Of a stretch of DNA of 64,000 nucleotides, positions 44,904 through 53,318 are shown piece after piece. This DNA comes from Nocardia vinacea (GTDB lineage: Bacteria; Actinomycetota; Actinomycetes; Mycobacteriales; Mycobacteriaceae), in NCBI RefSeq assembly GCF_035920345.1, contig NZ_CP109149.1, positions 9,176,001-9,240,000 on the forward strand. The letters are read 5' to 3'. Under the pieces are notes generated by a model, which was not told the DNA's origin, made no database searches, and saw only the letters and a program-made list of their open reading frames with translations. A program made the position numbers and the translations under genes. Numbering within the stretch: position 1 is the first letter of the stretch; each line of letters starts with the position of its first letter.

Positions 44904-45344
44904 TCACACGTTGGAGCGGTCCGCCTTCGCGCATTCGCAGCAGGTTCCGAAGATCTCCATGGTGTGGCTTACCTCGGTGAATCCGTGTTCGCCAGCGATG
45001 GTTTCGGCCCAAGCCTCGACTGTCGGGCCCTCGACCTCGACGGTACGACCACAGTGTCGGCAGACCAGATGGTGATGGTGTCCGGTGGAGCACTGTCGGT
45101 AGACGGATTCGCCGGTGTCGGTGCGCAATACGTCGACGAGTCCGGCATCGGCCAGCGACTGCAGGGTGCGGTAGACGGTGGTCAACCCGATGCCCTCGCC
45201 GCGGCGGCGCAATTCGTCGTGCAACTCCTGCGCGGAGCGGAACTCCTCGATATCACCGAGCAGCGCGGCGATAGCACTGCGCTGGCGGGTACTGCGAATG
45301 CCTACCGGCTTCTCCGGCAAGGCCGTCTTATCTGGCACGATCAC
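44904..45344 (-). CDS. zur: Fur-family zinc uptake regulator (Zur/FurB)
   Basis: 146 residues from GTG 45344. Winged helix (STRQRSAIAALLGDIEEFRSAQELHDELRRRGEGIGLTTVYRTLQSLADAGLVDV) and metal sites HHHHLVCRHCG and CCECAKADR. Second gene of a two-gene unit after the ArsR/SmtB gene, overlapping it by four bases. The smtB-zur pair next to glyS is the mycobacterial zinc-regulation module: SmtB represses in low zinc, Zur in high zinc (established there). Zinc, not iron, is inferred from this context. Confidence 0.9.
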   Translation of the reverse strand: MIVPDKTALPEKPVGIRSTRQRSAIAALLGDIEEFRSAQELHDELRRRGEGIGLTTVYRTLQSLADAGLVDVLRTDTGESVYRQCSTGHHHHLVCRHCGRTVEVEGPTVEAWAETIAGEHGFTEVSHTMEIFGTCCECAKADRSNV

Positions 45345-45691
45345 CCTTCCTCGGCATGGGCCACGGCATCGACCACGATATGCGCCAGGTGGTCGTCGAC
45401 GAGTTCGTACAGCACTTCCCGGCCGGAGCGTTCCCCGTGCACCACGCCCGCGGACTTGAGAATCCGCAGATGCTGGCTGACCAGCGGTTGGGTAACACCG
45501 AGAACATCGACCAATTCGTGCACACAACGCGGCGATTCACGCAATTGCAGCACAATGGCGATGCGCACCGGGGCGGCAAGGGCGCGCAGCAACTCGCCCG
45601 CGTCCTCCAGGACGCTCCGCGATGGCACCGGCGCCGGCGCGGGTGATCGGTACGGGTTGTGCGGGTGGGCGGTAGCGGTCTCGGCGGTCAT
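45341..45691 (-). CDS. smtB: ArsR/SmtB-family zinc-responsive regulator
   Basis: 116 residues. Winged HTH (LRALAAPVRIAIVLQLRESPRCVHELVDVLGVTQPLVSQHLRILKSAGVVHGERSGREVLYELVDDHLAHIVVDAV). The C-terminal helix has D..H..H spacing (DDHLAHIVVDAVAHAEE), the alpha-5 zinc site of SmtB-type sensors. AAGGAG 9 bases before ATG 45691. Coupled to zur. The AT-rich segment upstream (about 45712-45735) probably contains the promoter and operator, but I could not define the dyad. Confidence 0.85.
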   Translation of the reverse strand: MTAETATAHPHNPYRSPAPAPVPSRSVLEDAGELLRALAAPVRIAIVLQLRESPRCVHELVDVLGVTQPLVSQHLRILKSAGVVHGERSGREVLYELVDDHLAHIVVDAVAHAEEG

Positions 45692-45962
45692 CGAACCAAC
45701 TCCTTATTGGAAAGCATTACCATTTTGATATGCACAGGTGCGCATGTCAAATGAGGCGTGCCTCGGAGTGTTGAGCAAACGTCGGTGAATGCGGCGCGAA
45801 AACCGATTGGCCCGTGCGGTGGAAGACGGCTGGGACCTGGGCGATAGTCTGTAGTCAACGCTATAGGTTGTGGTCAACTCTGTGGCGTCGGGGCATACCG
45901 CATCGGGCCTCGCCCGATCCGGCCGATCTGAATCCGACTCGTACTGGATGGAGAATTCTCGC

Positions 45963-47354
45963 GTGGCACCCAAGTCGAAGGTGGACACCGTTGCCAACCT
46001 CGCCAAGCGCCGGGGTCTGGTGTACCCGTGTGGTGAGATCTACGGCGGCACCAAATCGGCATGGGACTACGGTCCGCTGGGTGTCGAGCTCAAGGAGAAC
46101 ATCAAGAAGCAGTGGTGGCGGTCCATGGTCACCAGCCGCGAGGATGTCGTCGGCCTCGACTCGTCGGTGATTCTGCCGCGTCAGGTGTGGGTCGCCTCCG
46201 GTCACGTCGGCGTGTTCAACGATCCGCTGGTCGAATGCCTGAACTGTCACCACCGGCACCGGCAGGACCACCTGCAGGAGGCCTACGCGATCAAGCACAA
46301 GATCGACGATCCGGACTCCGTCTCGATGGAGCTGGTGGTGTGCCCGGACTGCGGCACCGTGGGTCGCTGGACCGAGCCGCGTGACTTCAACATGATGCTC
46401 AAGACCTACCTCGGCCCGGTCGAGTCCGAAGAGGGTCTGCACTACCTGCGCCCGGAAACCGCGCAGGGCATCTTCATCAACTTCGCGAATGTGATGACCA
46501 CCGCGCGCAAGAAGCCGCCGTTCGGCATCGCGCAGATCGGCAAGAGCTTCCGCAACGAGATCACCCCCGGCAACTTCATCTTCCGCACCCGTGAGTTCGA
46601 GCAGATGGAGATGGAGTTCTTCGTCAAGCCGGGTGAGGACGCGGAGTGGCACAAGTATTGGATCGACACCCGGTTCGCCTGGTACACCGACCTCGGCATC
46701 GACCCGGAGAACCTGCGGCTCTTCGAGCACCCGAAGGACAAGCTGTCGCATTACTCGGCGGGCACCACCGATATCGAGTACCGCTTCGGCTTCCAGGGCA
46801 ATGAGTGGGGTGAGTTGGAGGGCGTCGCCAACCGCACCGACTTCGATCTGAAGACCCATTCGGAGCATTCCGGCAATGACCTGAGCTACTTCGACCAGAC
46901 CACCAATGAGCGCTACACCCCGTATGTCATCGAGCCCGCAGCCGGCCTGACCCGCTCGCTGATGGCGTTCCTGGTCGACGCGTACACCGTCGACCAAGCA
47001 CCCAACGCCAAGGGCGTCATGGAGGAGCGCATCAGTCTGCGGCTGGACCGCAGGCTCGCGCCGGTAAAGGCAGCGGTGCTGCCGTTGTCGCGCAATGCGG
47101 ATCTGACGCCGAAGGCGAAAGACCTTGCCGCACAGCTGCGTAAGAGCTGGAATGTCGAATTCGACGATGCCGGCGCCATCGGCCGTCGCTACCGGCGCCA
47201 GGACGAAATCGGCACGCCGTTCTGCATCACCGTCGACTTCGACACTCTCGAAGACCAGGCGGTGACCGTCCGCGAGCGTGATTCCATGGCGCAGGAGCGG
47301 ATTGCGCTGGACAAGGTCGAGGGCTACCTGGCGCAGCATCTCATCGGCGCCTGA
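45963..47354 (+). CDS. glyS: Glycyl-tRNA synthetase
   Basis: 463 residues, homodimeric class II enzyme. Motif 2 region [25 protein letters not shown], motif 3 [15 protein letters not shown], and a zinc-type pair CLNCHH...CPDCG. GTG 45963 gives [29 protein letters not shown], the conserved N-terminus; the frame is open 31 codons upstream without support. Divergent from smtB-zur. Confidence 0.95.
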   Translation: MAPKSKVDTVANLAKRRGLVYPCGEIYGGTKSAWDYGPLGVELKENIKKQWWRSMVTSREDVVGLDSSVILPRQVWVASGHVGVFNDPLVECLNCHHRHRQDHLQEAYAIKHKIDDPDSVSMELVVCPDCGTVGRWTEPRDFNMMLKTYLGPVESEEGLHYLRPETAQGIFINFANVMTTARKKPPFGIAQIGKSFRNEITPGNFIFRTREFEQMEMEFFVKPGEDAEWHKYWIDTRFAWYTDLGIDPENLRLFEHPKDKLSHYSAGTTDIEYRFGFQGNEWGELEGVANRTDFDLKTHSEHSGNDLSYFDQTTNERYTPYVIEPAAGLTRSLMAFLVDAYTVDQAPNAKGVMEERISLRLDRRLAPVKAAVLPLSRNADLTPKAKDLAAQLRKSWNVEFDDAGAIGRRYRRQDEIGTPFCITVDFDTLEDQAVTVRERDSMAQERIALDKVEGYLAQHLIGA

Positions 47355-47370
47355 AGTCGATAGCGATCGA

Positions 47371-47398
47371 CGCCCTGTCGCGCTGCGGCAGGGCGTTT
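47371..47398 (+). terminator. Terminator of glyS
   Basis: CGCCCTG (47371-47377) pairs with CAGGGCG (47389-47395) across an 11-nt loop and is followed by TTT. It lies 17 bases after the glyS stop. Confidence 0.7.
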
Positions 47399-47435
47399 CG
47401 CATGTCGATGTGCCCCTGGAGCGAATCCGTAACCG

Positions 47436-47885
47436 CTAGGTGGATTCGGACGTACCCGGGGATCGCGGGTTTCTTACGTCGGAAGTGAATTCAGCACCAG
47501 GTTTCCGGTCCGACTGGACGAGCATCCCGATCGCGCTCGGGATCAGCAGCGCGCACCCCCACGGCACCGCGACCCAGAACGGCCAGAAGTATCCGGCACC
47601 GGTCGCCAGCCAGATCGTGACGCACAGTGCGTTCACCGCGACCCACGGAATCCACATGATGACGACCCATTGCGGCACTCGTTGTGCCGCGGAGGCCGCA
47701 TTGCGCGGTACGGGCAGGTCCGACAGCAGCGGAGTCAGCTCGCCATAGGTTTTGGCGGCATACACCTGTTTGAGTCGGTCGTCGTATTCGTGCAGCGACA
47801 ACCGGCCGTCGTTCATCGCCACCCGCAATTGTTCGGCGATTTTCTCGCGGTCTGCGTCCGATGCCCGCAGCCTTTCCTCTCCCAC
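47436..47885 (-). CDS. DUF1707 membrane protein
   Basis: 149 residues. The N-terminal domain LRASDADREKIAEQLRVAMNDGRLSLHEYDDRLKQVYAAKTYGELTPLLSDLP is the actinobacterial DUF1707 motif, a short helical domain of unknown role usually fused to membrane segments. Two spans follow (VVIMWIPWVAVNALCVTIWLA; WPFWVAVPWGCALLIPSAIGML). GTG 47885 is taken as start; an ATG 13 codons upstream also reads in frame. Confidence 0.8.
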   Translation of the reverse strand: MGEERLRASDADREKIAEQLRVAMNDGRLSLHEYDDRLKQVYAAKTYGELTPLLSDLPVPRNAASAAQRVPQWVVIMWIPWVAVNALCVTIWLATGAGYFWPFWVAVPWGCALLIPSAIGMLVQSDRKPGAEFTSDVRNPRSPGTSEST

Positions 47886-48008
47886 GGGTGTCAGCTTAGG
47901 GCCTGGTGCCGTCCATGGCAGCACGTCGCGAAGATCGTCGGTGCATGGAAACTTCCTGTCGGGTTACTCGGTTGACGGCGTATGTCACCGAGTAGGCGGG
48001 AGCCGGAT

Positions 48009-48929
48009 ATGGCAAGAGCTGTGAAGTTCGATCGTTATGGCGGAATCGAAGAGTTGAAGGTGGTCGAGGTGCCGACGCCGAAGGCGGGACCCGGTCGGGT
48101 CGTCGTCGAGGTCCTGGCGGCCGGTATCAATCCAGGGGAGGGATATATCCGTTCGGGTGCGCTGCACGAGCGTTGGCCCGCGACGTTTCCTTCGGGTGAG
48201 GGGGCCGATTTCGCGGGTCGCATCGTCGAGATCGGATCGGGCGTCGGCGGGATCGAGATCGGGGCCGAGGTGCTCGGATTCACCGATGAGCGGGCCAGTC
48301 ATGCCACCCACGTGGTGGTGCCCGCCGAGCAGGTGACCCTCAAGCCCTCGAAGCTGGATTGGGATGTCGCCGGATCGCTGTATGTCACCGGGACAACAGC
48401 TTTCGCTGCCGTGCGGGCCATAGATCCGCAAGTGGGCGATACGGTCGCGGTCTCGGGTGCCGCGGGTGGCGTCGGTTCGATCGTCGTACAACTCCTGCGG
48501 GCCAGGGGCGCAACGGTTCTCGGCATCGCGAGCGAGGTCAATCACGATTGGCTGCGCAAGGTCGGGGTGATTCCGGTGGCCTATGGGGCGGGGCTGATCG
48601 ACCGGATCCGTGCGGCCGCCCCCGATGGCGTGGGCGCGTTCATCGACACGTTCGGTGCCGAATATGTCGATCTCGCAATCGAACTCGGCATTGCGGTCGA
48701 ACGCATCGACACCATTGTCAACTGGGAGGCCGCCGAGAGGTACGGCGTGAAGACCGACGGCAATGCCGCCGCAGGCACCATCGATGTGCTTGCCGAACTT
48801 GCCGATCTGGCCGCCGGGGGCACGGTGGAGGTACCCATCGCGGCTGTTTATCCGCTCGACAAGGTTCAGGAGGCGTATCGCGAACTCGAGCAACGCCACA
48901 CGCGCGGCAAGATCGTGCTGCACCCCTAG
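48009..48929 (+). CDS. NADP-dependent quinone-oxidoreductase-like MDR enzyme
   Basis: 306 residues. GroES-like N-terminal half (VRVVVEVLAAGINPGE; FPSGEGADFAGRIVEIGSGV) and a Rossmann half with VSGAAGGVGSIVVQLLRARGATVLG. It has no zinc-ligand cluster, so it belongs to the zinc-free MDR reductases that reduce quinones or enones. ATG 48009. Overlaps the convergent tenA-like gene by four bases. Substrate unknown. Confidence 0.85.
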   Translation: MARAVKFDRYGGIEELKVVEVPTPKAGPGRVVVEVLAAGINPGEGYIRSGALHERWPATFPSGEGADFAGRIVEIGSGVGGIEIGAEVLGFTDERASHATHVVVPAEQVTLKPSKLDWDVAGSLYVTGTTAFAAVRAIDPQVGDTVAVSGAAGGVGSIVVQLLRARGATVLGIASEVNHDWLRKVGVIPVAYGAGLIDRIRAAAPDGVGAFIDTFGAEYVDLAIELGIAVERIDTIVNWEAAERYGVKTDGNAAAGTIDVLAELADLAAGGTVEVPIAAVYPLDKVQEAYRELEQRHTRGKIVLHP

Positions 48930-49552
48930 CCGGGCACATCCCAGAACTCGTATTCGTGGCGCATGCCCTGCAGGAATAGCGCTTTCGCACGCGCCGGATC
49001 GCCACCCGCCTCATCGAGCATCTGCCCACAGCGGCGGGTGAGCGCACCGAATCCGGGGTCGGCGTAGGTGTCGACCCAGCGGCGGTAGCGCGGTTCCGAC
49101 GGCGGATTCTCGGCCAGGATTGTGCCGAGCGTCGAATAGCCCCACATGCACGGGTACAGCGCGGCCAATCCGTCGGCGTAAGACGCGGCCGACTCCAGCA
49201 GGAACGCGGTGTAGGCCGCGCACGGCGCACCCTTCGTCGCACCATCGAGATCCGCGCCGAATTCGGCGGCCAGCGACCGATGCAGGGACAGCTCCTCGTG
49301 ATACGTCGCGTGCGCGAGATCCACCAGATCGCCCACATGTGACGCCGGCGCCTGCCAGGCGAGTCGGGCGAACACCCGCACATAGTCCAGGAGGAACAGA
49401 TAGTCCTGTTCGAGCCAGGACCGGAAGACCGGTTCGGGCAGATCGCCCTTGGCGATGCCCGCCACCGTCGGATGCGCCAACTGACCTACCACCAACGGAA
49501 AACCTAGCTCTTCCAGATGCGTCGTAAGACTGATGTGTGCCGCGGGACTCAT
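48926..49552 (-). CDS. tenA: TenA-family aminopyrimidine aminohydrolase / thiaminase II
   Basis: 208 residues from ATG 49552. Conserved TenA regions: FRSWLEQDYLFLLDYVRVFA, ATYHEE and AALYPCMWGYSTLG, whose Cys matches the catalytic Cys of TenA_C enzymes, and the C-terminal LFLQGMRHEYEFWD. Role in salvage of thiamin pyrimidine breakdown products. No thiamin genes are adjacent. Divergent from the acyltransferase. Confidence 0.85.
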   Translation of the reverse strand: MSPAAHISLTTHLEELGFPLVVGQLAHPTVAGIAKGDLPEPVFRSWLEQDYLFLLDYVRVFARLAWQAPASHVGDLVDLAHATYHEELSLHRSLAAEFGADLDGATKGAPCAAYTAFLLESAASYADGLAALYPCMWGYSTLGTILAENPPSEPRYRRWVDTYADPGFGALTRRCGQMLDEAGGDPARAKALFLQGMRHEYEFWDVPG

Positions 49553-49648
49553 GTGGGCAGTCTCTCTCAGTCGGAGCGGCTCCGGGTTTGCGCCCCGGTC
49601 TGTAGTTGCCGCACCCTGAGCAACGTGTTGTGGGATGAGGAGGTTTTG

Positions 49649-50890
49649 GTGCGGGTGTTGGGTGCCTCGGAACAACGTTTCGTGCGCGCGGGGACCTACA
49701 CCGGACGATCCGTCACGGTCGTCGGTGATCTCGATACGAATGCGTTGGGTGCGGCCTTCACCGCACTACAGCGCGCCTATCCGGTGGTGACCTGCCGGAT
49801 CAGCGAGGACGCTACCGGCCGCGGCTATCTGCTACGACGCGGCGAGGCTCCGGAGATCGGCATGACGGCGAGCCTCGGCGATCCGGACGCCATCCGCATT
49901 CCGGAGCCGATCGATCCGGCGGGACAGCTGGCGTACCTGGATGTCGTGCGCTCCGAGCGCGGCCGCTCGCGCGTGACACTCTTCGCCCACCACAGCATCG
50001 CCGACGCGGGCCACTGCGTCGAACTCCTCGCCCGACTATGGGACTTCTACACCGATTACGTCGAATCCGGTACGACAACCGTTGTGCCGCACGACTATCC
50101 GCAATCACTGGAATGGCATGCGTCGGCGCGTGGAATCGCCCGCTCCTCGATCTCCGGTTTCGAGGATGTGACCAAGCCGCTTGAGCCCGTGGTCATACCG
50201 CGCGCGCCCGCGATTCCCGCGCCCGCCGCGCTGGTTCAGCCGCGGCGCATCATTCTGGACGAGCAGGCGAGCGCCCGCATCATCGGACTGGGGCGCTATC
50301 CGGGAGTGACCGTCAACGGGGTGGTCACCGCCGCCCTGCTGCGCGCTTTCGCCGCGGAAAAGGCCAGGGCGACCGGCGATCCCGTGCCGCTCGGCTGTCT
50401 GTATCCGGTGGATATGCGCACCCGCCTGGACCCGCCGGTCGCGCGTGCGGAAGGCACCAATATGGCGGGTCTGGCCTCTTTCGCCGCGGCGGTCGACCTC
50501 TCCGCGGACATCCTCGAACTGGCCCAACATATTTCGGCCCGATTGCGACATGACCTGGCCGAGGGCATCGTCCAGCAGTCGGTGCTGCACTTCCCGGATT
50601 ACTTCGGCCCAACCCGGATCCACTCCCTGGCCGGACACGTCGCGGTGACGAATACCGGTGCCGTGCCCGCCTTCCGCATCCCCGCGAATATCGCGCTCAC
50701 CGACTACGAGATCGTTTACGTCTCCGCTCATCCGCGTCCCTCCGCGGGCGCCTCGGCGGCAGTCACCTTCCTGGTCTACACCTTCGAGGGCCGACTGACC
50801 GTCGGCGTGCTCGGCGGCGATGCCGACCGGCTCGTGCCCGCGGTGCGCGACGAATTGACGGCCCTCGCGGAGGAGGCCGTCAGCTCCTGA
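49649..50890 (+). CDS. PapA-like condensing acyltransferase
   Basis: 413 residues. The catalytic motif HHSIADAGH (HHxxxDG-like) lies near residue 112, with the condensation/PapA fold continuing (NGVVTAALLRAFAAEK; LGCLYPVDMRTRL). GTG 49649 is preceded by GAGGAGG; TTG 49646 is equally close. Mycobacterial PapA proteins esterify polyketide or trehalose lipids; with no pks gene adjacent here, the acceptor is unknown. A related route is a phthiocerol-type diester. Confidence 0.75.
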   Translation: MRVLGASEQRFVRAGTYTGRSVTVVGDLDTNALGAAFTALQRAYPVVTCRISEDATGRGYLLRRGEAPEIGMTASLGDPDAIRIPEPIDPAGQLAYLDVVRSERGRSRVTLFAHHSIADAGHCVELLARLWDFYTDYVESGTTTVVPHDYPQSLEWHASARGIARSSISGFEDVTKPLEPVVIPRAPAIPAPAALVQPRRIILDEQASARIIGLGRYPGVTVNGVVTAALLRAFAAEKARATGDPVPLGCLYPVDMRTRLDPPVARAEGTNMAGLASFAAAVDLSADILELAQHISARLRHDLAEGIVQQSVLHFPDYFGPTRIHSLAGHVAVTNTGAVPAFRIPANIALTDYEIVYVSAHPRPSAGASAAVTFLVYTFEGRLTVGVLGGDADRLVPAVRDELTALAEEAVSS

Positions 50891-50902
50891 GGGCGCCTGC
50901 CG

Positions 50903-51298
50903 CTACTGGTAGGTGGCGTGTGTCGGGCGCATGACGAGCACGACCCGGCGCGGATGGTCGGCGACCGGACGCTGATACGGCAGGTCGTAGCGGCGCGCGA
51001 GCACATCGAAGAATTCCCCGTTCGGATCGGGTTCGATGGCCTCGATGACGCCGCGGACCTCGAGGTAGCGGTAGGGCTTCTCCGGATCGTTGATGCTCAC
51101 CGCGACTTCGGGATTCTGCTTGGTATTGACGGCCTTCCGTCGATCGATCGTGGTGGTGAAGCGCAGGCGCCCGCCATCCCACACCTGCCATACCGGCGTC
51201 ACCTGTGGAGTGCCGTCCGGGTTCAGCGTTGCGAGATGGGCGAACAGCGGTCGCGATAGCAAATCGGCGTGGCTCTCGGGGATTACGGGGTTGTCCAT
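50903..51298 (-). CDS. PPOX-class F420-/flavin-dependent oxidoreductase
   Basis: 131 residues. The split-barrel flavin fold of the pyridoxamine-oxidase-like family: LLSRPLFAHLATLNPDGTPQVTPVWQVWDGGRLRFTTTIDRRKAVNTKQNPEVAVSI.. is shown here only in outline; PQVTPVW, DRRKAVN and EVRGVIEAI are its hallmarks. In Actinobacteria this subgroup often uses F420. Divergent from a MarR gene, whose palindrome lies 9 bases upstream of this start, so probably MarR-controlled. Confidence 0.85.
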   Translation of the reverse strand: MDNPVIPESHADLLSRPLFAHLATLNPDGTPQVTPVWQVWDGGRLRFTTTIDRRKAVNTKQNPEVAVSINDPEKPYRYLEVRGVIEAIEPDPNGEFFDVLARRYDLPYQRPVADHPRRVVLVMRPTHATYQ

Positions 51299-51307
51299 GC
51301 TTCAAAG

Positions 51308-51327
51308 ACTATCAAAGCTTTGATAGT
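51308..51327. promoter_or_regulatory. 20-bp perfect palindrome, candidate MarR operator
   Basis: ACTATCAAAGCTTTGATAGT, fully symmetric, between the divergent PPOX and MarR genes, 9 bases upstream of the PPOX ATG. A degenerate half (CTATCTTTGA) follows at 51332. Confidence 0.7.
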
Positions 51328-51346
51328 TCAGCTATCTTTGACACTT

Positions 51347-51769
51347 ATGAAATTGCCTGCGGAGCAGCGGCTCGGCCTGGACCTCAAGCGCGCCGAGCAG
51401 GAGCTGATGGCCGTCAAACACGAGGCGGTCAAACCGCTTACGGTGCCGCAGTACGCGGCGCTATACGCGCTGTCGGAGAACCCGGGCGTCTCCGCCGCCG
51501 CCCTCGCCCGGGAATGCATGGTGACGCCGCAGGCGATGACAGTGGTGCTCAAGAACCTGCAGGAGCGCGGTTTCGTGGAGCGGACACCGCATCCATGGCA
51601 CCGCGGTGTGCTCGAAACCCGCCTGACCCCCGCCGGTCGCAAAGCCTTCGCCAAGGCCGATGCCAAGGCCGCCGCCATCGAACGCCGCGTGGCCGCCGCC
51701 TTCAGTGCGCGGGAGCGCGAACAGTTGCGAGAGTTGTTGGCCCGGTTCACCGAGGCGCTACAGGAGTGA
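51347..51769 (+). CDS. MarR-family regulator
   Basis: 140 residues. Winged helix with LTVPQYAALYALSENPGVSAAALARECMVTPQAMTVVLKNLQERGFVERTPHPWHRGVLETRLTPAGRKAF typical of MarR. TATCTT (51333-51338) lies 8 bases before the ATG and there is no Shine-Dalgarno, so the mRNA may be leaderless. Likely represses the divergent PPOX gene and itself via the 20-bp palindrome. Confidence 0.88.
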   Translation: MKLPAEQRLGLDLKRAEQELMAVKHEAVKPLTVPQYAALYALSENPGVSAAALARECMVTPQAMTVVLKNLQERGFVERTPHPWHRGVLETRLTPAGRKAFAKADAKAAAIERRVAAAFSAREREQLRELLARFTEALQE

Positions 51770-51825
51770 GGGGCGGTAGGTTCATAGCGAATGCGTTGTG
51801 ATCGAGGAAAGCGGGTGTTCGAACA

Positions 51826-53271
51826 GTGCGGACCAACGGAGAACGCGGAAGTGTGCTCGGTGCCGCCGCGATCGGTGTCGGGGCGCTCGGCGTCGGCGAG
51901 TTGATCGCGGCCTCGCGCGGTGATTCGCTGATCGACGCCATCGGCCGGGTCATGGCCGATACCGCGCCGGTGCCGGTGGTCGAAACGACCGTCGCCCTGT
52001 CCGGCAAGCACGATAAGGCCGTGACGCGCCTAGGCGTCGCGGTCGGTACGGTCGCCGCGACCGTCGGGCTCGGAGCGCTGTCCGATCAGGCGCGTACGCC
52101 TGCCATCGCCGCCTTCGGTGCCGCCGCGGCCGCTCTGGGTTTCCGTCGACCGACCCGCTCGCCCGCCACCGTCGCCGGTGCGGCCGCCGCCGCGGGTGTG
52201 CTCGGTCTCGGATTGCGCAGACGCCCGCATGGACTGTTCGGCGCGCTGCTGTGGGCGGGCGCCGGCGCCGGACTGCTGGCCGGGGCGCGGGCACTGATAC
52301 GTGACTACGACCGCAGGCAGCGCGATGCGATCCGTCGGGTCGGCCCGCTGGGCGGGATTTCGATGGTGCCGCAGGACGGGCTGGAGGACGAGCCCGGACT
52401 GTCGTCGCTGATCACCGCAAACCGGAGTTTCTATGTCGCCGATGTCAATCTGAGTCCGCCGCGGATCGATCCGACGCGCTGGCGACTGTCGGTCACCGGC
52501 AAGGTCGCGCATCCGTTGCGTCTGTCGCTGGCCGAATTGGCCGCGGATGCAGTGGAATTCGATGCGGTCATGGTATGCGTGCACAATCGGCCCGGTGAGC
52601 GTCGCGCGGGTAACGGCCGCTGGTACGGGGTTCCGCTGGCCAAGTTACTCGAGCACGCGATCCCCGAAACCGGTGCGACCCGGCTGGTGACCAGGGCCGT
52701 CGACGGCTACACCATCTCACTGCCGGTGGAGCCGCTGCGCTCCGGCGCGTGGCCCGGATATCTGGTGATCGGCGTGAACGGCGAGCCGCTCGCCCCGGAG
52801 CACGGATTCCCCGCTCGCGTCTTCGTGCCAGGCCTCTACGGCCAGTACACCGGCGCGAAATGGCTTGCCGAACTGGAACTCACCGACGACAGCCACATCG
52901 ACTACTGGTGGAAGCGCGGTTGGCCGTCGGATCCGATCTGGGTGACACCGCAGGCCCGCATCGACGTCACCGCGCCGGGCCGTGTGGCCGCGGGCGCCAC
53001 CAGCATCGCCGGTGTCGCATGGGCGCCGCCGCACGGTGTCGAGTCCGTAGAGCTCCGCATCGACGAAGGCGATTGGCGCCCAGTCGATCTCGGCACCGAA
53101 CTTGCCCCCGCCGCCTGGCGTCGCTGGCGCACCACCGTCGATTTGCCCGCAGGTGAACACACCATCCAGGCCCGCGCTATCAGCCGCTCCGGTGCGGTCC
53201 AAGACGGCACCTCGCGCTCACCCTTCCCCTCCGGTCCAACCGGCTTCCACACCGTCACCCTCGAGATCTGA
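51826..53271 (+). CDS. Membrane-linked sulfite-oxidase-like molybdopterin oxidoreductase
   Basis: 481 residues from GTG 51826. Residues ~1-150 are hydrophobic, Ala/Gly-rich segments (about four spans) with no obvious Tat RR signal. The C-terminal half is a sulfite-oxidase-type Mo domain: the Mo-ligating Cys lies in DAVMVCVHNRPGERR, followed by RWYGVPLAKLLEHA and a dimerisation domain (IAGVAWAPPHGVESVELRIDEGDW). Possibly YedY-like with an integral anchor. Natural substrate unknown; topology decides whether the Mo site faces in or out. Confidence 0.8.
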   Translation: MRTNGERGSVLGAAAIGVGALGVGELIAASRGDSLIDAIGRVMADTAPVPVVETTVALSGKHDKAVTRLGVAVGTVAATVGLGALSDQARTPAIAAFGAAAAALGFRRPTRSPATVAGAAAAAGVLGLGLRRRPHGLFGALLWAGAGAGLLAGARALIRDYDRRQRDAIRRVGPLGGISMVPQDGLEDEPGLSSLITANRSFYVADVNLSPPRIDPTRWRLSVTGKVAHPLRLSLAELAADAVEFDAVMVCVHNRPGERRAGNGRWYGVPLAKLLEHAIPETGATRLVTRAVDGYTISLPVEPLRSGAWPGYLVIGVNGEPLAPEHGFPARVFVPGLYGQYTGAKWLAELELTDDSHIDYWWKRGWPSDPIWVTPQARIDVTAPGRVAAGATSIAGVAWAPPHGVESVELRIDEGDWRPVDLGTELAPAAWRRWRTTVDLPAGEHTIQARAISRSGAVQDGTSRSPFPSGPTGFHTVTLEI

Positions 53272-53318
53272 CCGCGGCTGTCAGGTGTGGATGGGTTCCC
53301 ATTACTGAGGGGCACCCC

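Noticed and set aside
45700..45962. T-box or other riboswitch before glyS
   Set aside because: No T-box sequence or specifier stem was seen; the space is taken by the smtB promoter region and a short glyS leader.
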